8,953 nucleotides of DNA, taken from the NCBI GenBank assembly GCA_964420285.1, contig CAYQTE010000124.1:1-8953 (forward strand), written 5' to 3'. Positions 6,054 to 8,953 of this stretch are shown one piece after another (the stretch's first letter is position 1; the number at the start of each line of letters is the position of its first letter). Under the pieces are notes generated by a model. It saw only the letters and a list, made by a program, of their open reading frames with translations. It ran no database searches and had not been told where the DNA came from. The position numbers and the translations under genes were made by a program. Source of the DNA: CAYQTE01 sp964420285 (GTDB lineage Bacteria; Planctomycetota; Phycisphaerae; Tepidisphaerales; Tepidisphaeraceae).

Positions 6054-7206
6054 AGTTCGCTTCCGGCAGGTAGATGAAATATCGGAAATTGAAGAGCCAG
6101 CGGAGAACCATCTTGATTGGCAACAGAGCCATGAACAGCAGCAGGATGACCATGATGGCGAAGCGCATCGGACCCATCTGAGCGTACATTTTCTTCATCG
6201 CGGTGAAGCGGAGTATGGCCGGGGTAATGGTGAAATAGCCGGCGATGATGAAGAGGCCGAGCCATTCGCGCACCAGCCAAACCGGCAGCAGGGCGATGGG
6301 ATTGCTCCCCGCGTCCGGCGGGCCGCGTCTTGCGATGTCATCCCAGAAGAACTGGCTGAGGTCGATATTGGTCAGGGCGGGGTGCTTGTGCGGATCCCAG
6401 GCCTCAAACGGGCCGAAGAAGTTCCAGTTGGGGCCGCGCAGAAATGTGCCGAAGAAGATCAGCACCACCCACAGCACGATGAATCCGAAGAGAAACACGC
6501 TGATGGCGAAGGGTCGCTCCCTGAGTGTGTAATAGCCGTTGCCCTTGGGATTCGTGTCGATATACGGAATGGCGCACAGGCCCAAGATGATCAGGGCCGG
6601 ATAGACGACGCCGGCCATCCAGGGGTCGTAATAGACCAGCATTTCCTGGAGTCCCAGGAAATACCAGGGCGCCTTGGCGGGATTGGGCGCGTAGCCGGGA
6701 TTGGCCGGTTCTTCCAGCGGGGCCTTGGCCAGAATTGCCCACAGGATCAGCAGGGCCGAGGCGATCACCATGCAGAGCAGTTCGGTGTAGACCAGATCGG
6801 GCCAGACCAGAACCTTGTCGTCGTGACTGCCCTCCAGCAGCGGCAGACCGCCGGCCGTGCGAGTGTCGTTCATCGCAGCGCGGCGGAATGCGATCCATAG
6901 GCAGAATACGACGCCAATGACCATCAAGGTGATGGGGATGTTGTCGGGCTTGGCGACGATGGCGTGGAAGTTCCTGTCGGCCGCCGACGCGAAATAGGCC
7001 GCGAAAAACAGCGTAAAAAGCACGGTAAATACGACTGGCCTGGTCCACCGCTTGTAGAACACAAACATGAGAACGAAAACCAGCGTGATGATCGAGAGGA
7101 ACCAGTACGGCCGGCACAATTCATCGACGATCCGCTTGATGGCGTCCAATCCGCCGGCCTGAGCCAGTGGGGCGGCCGCCAGAAGATGGGTGATGAATTG
7201 CGGCAC
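6043..7206 (-). CDS. Cytochrome b C-terminal half, enlarged subunit IV (PetD/QcrC-like)
   Basis: This should be the second cytochrome b subunit of a quinol:electron-acceptor oxidoreductase. The diagnostic segment is PNPAKAPWYFLGLQEML (residues 174-190), followed by a span ending AIPYID (212-217), as in PetD and in the PetD-like domain of menaquinol:cytochrome c reductases. At 387 aa it is more than twice the length of PetD (~160 aa, three spans). I count about eight spans: 34-50, 56-73, 91-108, 140-160, 198-216, 233-256, 312-332 and 349-369. Three of these precede the PetD-like core and at least two follow it. There is no CxxCH, so unlike Bacillus QcrC it carries no haem c. The quinol-site PEWY motif reads A-P-W-Y. 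The start is GTG at 7206, supported by TGGAGG six nt upstream; the gene begins 25 bp after the cytochrome b gene and ends the operon. Confidence 0.88.
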   Translation of the reverse strand: MPQFITHLLAAAPLAQAGGLDAIKRIVDELCRPYWFLSIITLVFVLMFVFYKRWTRPVVFTVLFTLFFAAYFASAADRNFHAIVAKPDNIPITLMVIGVVFCLWIAFRRAAMNDTRTAGGLPLLEGSHDDKVLVWPDLVYTELLCMVIASALLILWAILAKAPLEEPANPGYAPNPAKAPWYFLGLQEMLVYYDPWMAGVVYPALIILGLCAIPYIDTNPKGNGYYTLRERPFAISVFLFGFIVLWVVLIFFGTFLRGPNWNFFGPFEAWDPHKHPALTNIDLSQFFWDDIARRGPPDAGSNPIALLPVWLVREWLGLFIIAGYFTITPAILRFTAMKKMYAQMGPMRFAIMVILLLFMALLPIKMVLRWLFNFRYFIYLPEANFSF

Positions 7207-7212
7207 GAGACG

Positions 7213-7218
7213 CCTCCA
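7213..7218 (-). promoter_or_regulatory. Strong ribosome-binding site fixing a GTG start
   Basis: TGGAGG is read on the minus strand at 7218-7213, six nt before the GTG at 7206. It decides the start of the subunit IV-like gene, which has no suitable ATG nearby. It lies within the 25-nt gap after the cytochrome b stop codon, as expected in an operon. The other genes in the window have weaker or no such sites. Confidence 0.75.
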
Positions 7219-7231
7219 AGAGCCGGCTGGA

Positions 7232-8023
7232 TCAAAGCGGGCCGCTGATACCGCCGTCCTTGCGGACGCGCCAAAAATGCACGGCCATCAGCACCGTCGC
7301 GATCAGCGGAATAAAGACGCAATGAAGCACGTAAAACCGCAGCAGGGCGTTTTCGCCCACGGACGTTCCTCCCAGCAGAAAAAACCGCGCATCCGATCCG
7401 GCGTGGATCATCGGAATATTCGTGCCTGGAAAGGTCATGAACCTGCTGAACGGCCCCGTGTTGCCGACGAACGGCGTCGCCCCGGCCACGTTCGACCCGA
7501 CCGTGATCGCCCACATCGCCAGTTGATCCCACGGCAGCAGATAGCCGGTGAACGACAGGAACATCGTCGCCACCAGCAGCACGACGCCGACAACCCAGTT
7601 GAATTCGCGCGGCGGCTTGTACGACCCGGTCAGGAAGACGCGCAACATGTGCAGCCAGATGGTGATGATCATGGCGTGCGCGGCCCAGCGGTGGATCTCG
7701 CGGAGCAGGCCAAGCGTCACCTGTGCGTGCAAGTCCTGAACGTCCTGATAGGCGTATTCGACAACCGGGCGGTAATAGAACATCAGCAACACGCCGGTCA
7801 CCACTTCCACCAAAAAGAGGAAGAACGTCAGCCCGCCCATGCACCAGGTGAAGCCCAGCCGCACGCCGCTCTTGCGGATCGCCACGGGATGCAGGTGGAG
7901 AAAGACGTTGCTCACGATCGCCATGGCGCGGGTGCGGCCGTCGCCCGGTACGCCGTGTCGAAAGATCGACTTCCAAACCTGCGTGCCGCGGAGGTAATTG
8001 AGCGGGCGGGTTAGCACGGCCAT
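7232..8023 (-). CDS. petB: Cytochrome b6-type diheme (plus probable haem ci) subunit
   Basis: The 263-aa, four-helix N-terminal half of cytochrome b carries both b haems and much of the quinol-oxidation site. Expected spans: ~58-82, ~110-131, ~144-166 and ~228-250. Haem ligands are the pairs His111/His125 (REIHRWAAH to WLHMLRVFLTG) and His234/His249 (FYVLHCVF to AVHFWRVRKDGG), spaced 14 and 15 residues apart, the b6 pattern. Cys61 in FTWCMGGLTF occupies the place of the Cys that covalently holds haem ci (cn) in cytochrome b6 and its Firmicutes relatives. The stretch LLPWDQLAMWAITVGSNVAGATPFVG (162-187) is the conserved quinol-oxidation helix region. Because the C-terminal half is encoded separately, the architecture is split as in b6f, not fused as in bc1. 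It starts at ATG 8023, 54 bp after the Rieske gene, with only a weak ribosome-binding site. Confidence 0.95.
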   Translation of the reverse strand: MAVLTRPLNYLRGTQVWKSIFRHGVPGDGRTRAMAIVSNVFLHLHPVAIRKSGVRLGFTWCMGGLTFFLFLVEVVTGVLLMFYYRPVVEYAYQDVQDLHAQVTLGLLREIHRWAAHAMIITIWLHMLRVFLTGSYKPPREFNWVVGVVLLVATMFLSFTGYLLPWDQLAMWAITVGSNVAGATPFVGNTGPFSRFMTFPGTNIPMIHAGSDARFFLLGGTSVGENALLRFYVLHCVFIPLIATVLMAVHFWRVRKDGGISGPL

Positions 8024-8077
8024 GGCAGCAACACCGTCGAGATCATGTCAGTTCGCCTCCGCCGCCGATCCGAATCT

Positions 8078-8860
8078 TCACGCCAGCGGAATGAAACTCT
8101 CCGGATCGTCCCACTGGCCCAGTTCATAACGATAGGTTCGGCCCATGTCCACCACGATCTGCCCGTCGGCGTCCCTGCTGATGGCGAACCGTTCCAACGG
8201 CCGGGGCGCGGGGCCTTCAAAGTTGATTCCGGTCCCCAAATACCCCGAGCCGTGACAGGGGCACTTGAACTTCTTTTCCGCTTCCTGCCAGTCGGGGATA
8301 CAGCCCAGATGCGTGCAGACGGTGGACAGGGCGACCAGCCGCGGCTGCTGCGGCTGCAGATTGACCAACCAGAATCCCACCGGCTTGAACTGCTCATAGA
8401 CGGCCCCGCTCGTGCCGTAATCGTCCAGCGTGCCGACGCGATAGATTTTCTTTGGTTCCTTGCCAACCTTGGGCGCCATGAAGTCCAGGAATATCGCCGC
8501 GCTTGTGGCCGTGCATAACGCCAATGCGCCCCAGCCCACGGTCAGTGCGATATTGAAACCGCGTCGCGTCGGAGCCTGTGCCGGTGCTGCTGCTGCGGCA
8601 TCGACAGTTCCCGCCGTTGGCTCGCCGGCGGCGACGTCCATCATCTCAAACCTGATGGCATCCACGGGGCATTTATCGGCGGCGGCCAGGATCGATGCGG
8701 TCAGCGCCCCAACGAATTCCCGCGACATGGCGGCCGGTCGAATCACGCACTTCTGGTCCTGAATCTCAAACACATCGGGGCATTGGCTCTGGCAGGAATC
8801 GCAGACGATGCAGTCCGCGGCGATCCAGACTCCGGTGATTTGGCTATGCGTTTGCGACAT
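8078..8860 (-). CDS. Ferredoxin-Rieske fusion iron-sulfur protein of the b6f/bc complex
   Basis: The 260-aa protein has two iron-sulfur modules separated by a membrane anchor. Residues ~10-72 form a single-cluster 4Fe-4S ferredoxin: C17-x2-C20-x2-C23-x3-C27-P-DVFEI and a distal C64-P-VDAI. C17, C20, C23 and C64 are the likely ligands, with C27 extra, as in Desulfovibrio-type ferredoxins. An Ala/Pro/Thr linker (~75-98) leads to TRRGFN (98-103), resembling a twin-arginine motif, and one membrane span (~103-128). Residues ~138-260 are a Rieske domain: CTHLGC (182-187) and CPCHGSGY (200-207), giving 2Fe-2S ligands C182, H184, C200 and H203 and a C187-C202 disulfide. By family topology the Rieske part is outside and the ferredoxin inside. 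ATG at 8860 is the only start that fits; it has no clear ribosome-binding site. It is the first gene of the three-gene operon in this window. Confidence 0.93.
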   Translation of the reverse strand: MSQTHSQITGVWIAADCIVCDSCQSQCPDVFEIQDQKCVIRPAAMSREFVGALTASILAAADKCPVDAIRFEMMDVAAGEPTAGTVDAAAAAPAQAPTRRGFNIALTVGWGALALCTATSAAIFLDFMAPKVGKEPKKIYRVGTLDDYGTSGAVYEQFKPVGFWLVNLQPQQPRLVALSTVCTHLGCIPDWQEAEKKFKCPCHGSGYLGTGINFEGPAPRPLERFAISRDADGQIVVDMGRTYRYELGQWDDPESFIPLA

Positions 8861-8953
8861 AGGCGATTTGCCGTCATGGGCGAGTTAACGGTATTCCCCC
8901 GCCCGCCCGGCTGCAACGGGTCGCCGCCGTGCGGTTTCAACGAGAGTGCCCGA
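8861..8953. other. Region upstream of the Rieske-cytochrome b operon
   Basis: These 93 bp up to the window edge hold no gene that I can support. The operon promoter may lie here, but on the minus strand I find only poor hexamer matches (TTGCAG, 17 bp, TACCGT) in a G-rich stretch, so I do not call one. The operon could also begin with further genes beyond the edge. Confidence 0.4.

Noticed and set aside
5881..6900. Plus-strand open frame (339 codons) running from inside murD through the subunit IV-like gene
   Set aside because: It starts out of frame within murD and its translation is His/Glu/Gln/Arg-rich, typical of the antisense of membrane-protein codons. The minus strand encodes a convincing PetD-like protein.
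6924..7976. Minus-strand open frame (350 codons) in another frame across the cytochrome b gene
   Set aside because: It overlaps two well-supported genes on the same strand, is Arg/Pro-rich and has no family motif.
7190..8014. Plus-strand open frame (274 codons) antisense to cytochrome b
   Set aside because: Charged low-complexity translation opposite a protein with all four haem ligands in place; a shadow frame.
8861..8953. Promoter for the Rieske operon
   Set aside because: The best hexamers on the minus strand match consensus poorly (TTGCAG/TACCGT) in a G-rich tract; not enough to call.
1..8953. Insertion sequences, CRISPR arrays, integrase or attachment sites next to the tRNA
   Set aside because: I saw no transposase or integrase motifs, no regularly spaced repeats, and no second copy of the tRNA 3' end, most of which lies outside the window anyway.

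Overview
The window (8953 bp, GC-rich) looks like chromosome from a bacterium, most likely a planctomycete (Phycisphaerae or a similar group). That assignment is an inference. It rests on the style of a GT-C/TPR membrane protein, a MurD variant, an enlarged subunit-IV-like cytochrome b half and a ferredoxin-Rieske fusion, with few Shine-Dalgarno sites. No mobile element, CRISPR array or rRNA was seen.

Layout. Positions 1-59 (minus) are the 5' part of a tRNA-Ile(GAT), cut by the window edge, with its own strong sigma70-type promoter at 85-112. Positions 158-2641 (minus) encode a multi-spanning GT-C/TMTC-like membrane protein with a TPR C-terminus. Upstream of it, 2696-3357 (minus) holds a two-gene module: a 78-aa small protein whose gene overlaps by 13 bp a retropepsin-like single-Asp protease. 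A 223-bp divergent intergenic region (3358-3580) carries a perfect TATAAT on the minus strand and a 9+9 bp inverted repeat. On the plus strand follow a duplicated Lrp/AsnC-like protein resembling siroheme decarboxylase (AhbA/B, NirD/L) at 3581-4711 and murD at 4737-6053. From the right, a minus-strand operon 8860->6043 encodes a cytochrome b6f/bc-type quinol oxidoreductase in the order Rieske, cytochrome b6, subunit IV-like. Its last gene overlaps murD tail-to-tail by 11 bp.

How the genes work together. The three respiratory genes should form one membrane complex oxidising (mena)quinol. Cytochrome b has the four haem b histidines and a Cys at the b6 haem ci position. The Rieske protein has a 4Fe-4S ferredoxin domain fused in front of its membrane anchor, predicted on the cytoplasmic side, the side where haem ci would sit. 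I consider this the most interesting feature: it suggests a cytochrome b6f-like complex with a built-in ferredoxin module, possibly able to exchange electrons between cytoplasmic donors and the quinone pool. The subunit-IV-like protein is more than twice the length of PetD, has about eight membrane spans and an altered PEWY motif. The AsnC-like gene may bear on tetrapyrrole metabolism, but this is uncertain. murD belongs to peptidoglycan synthesis.
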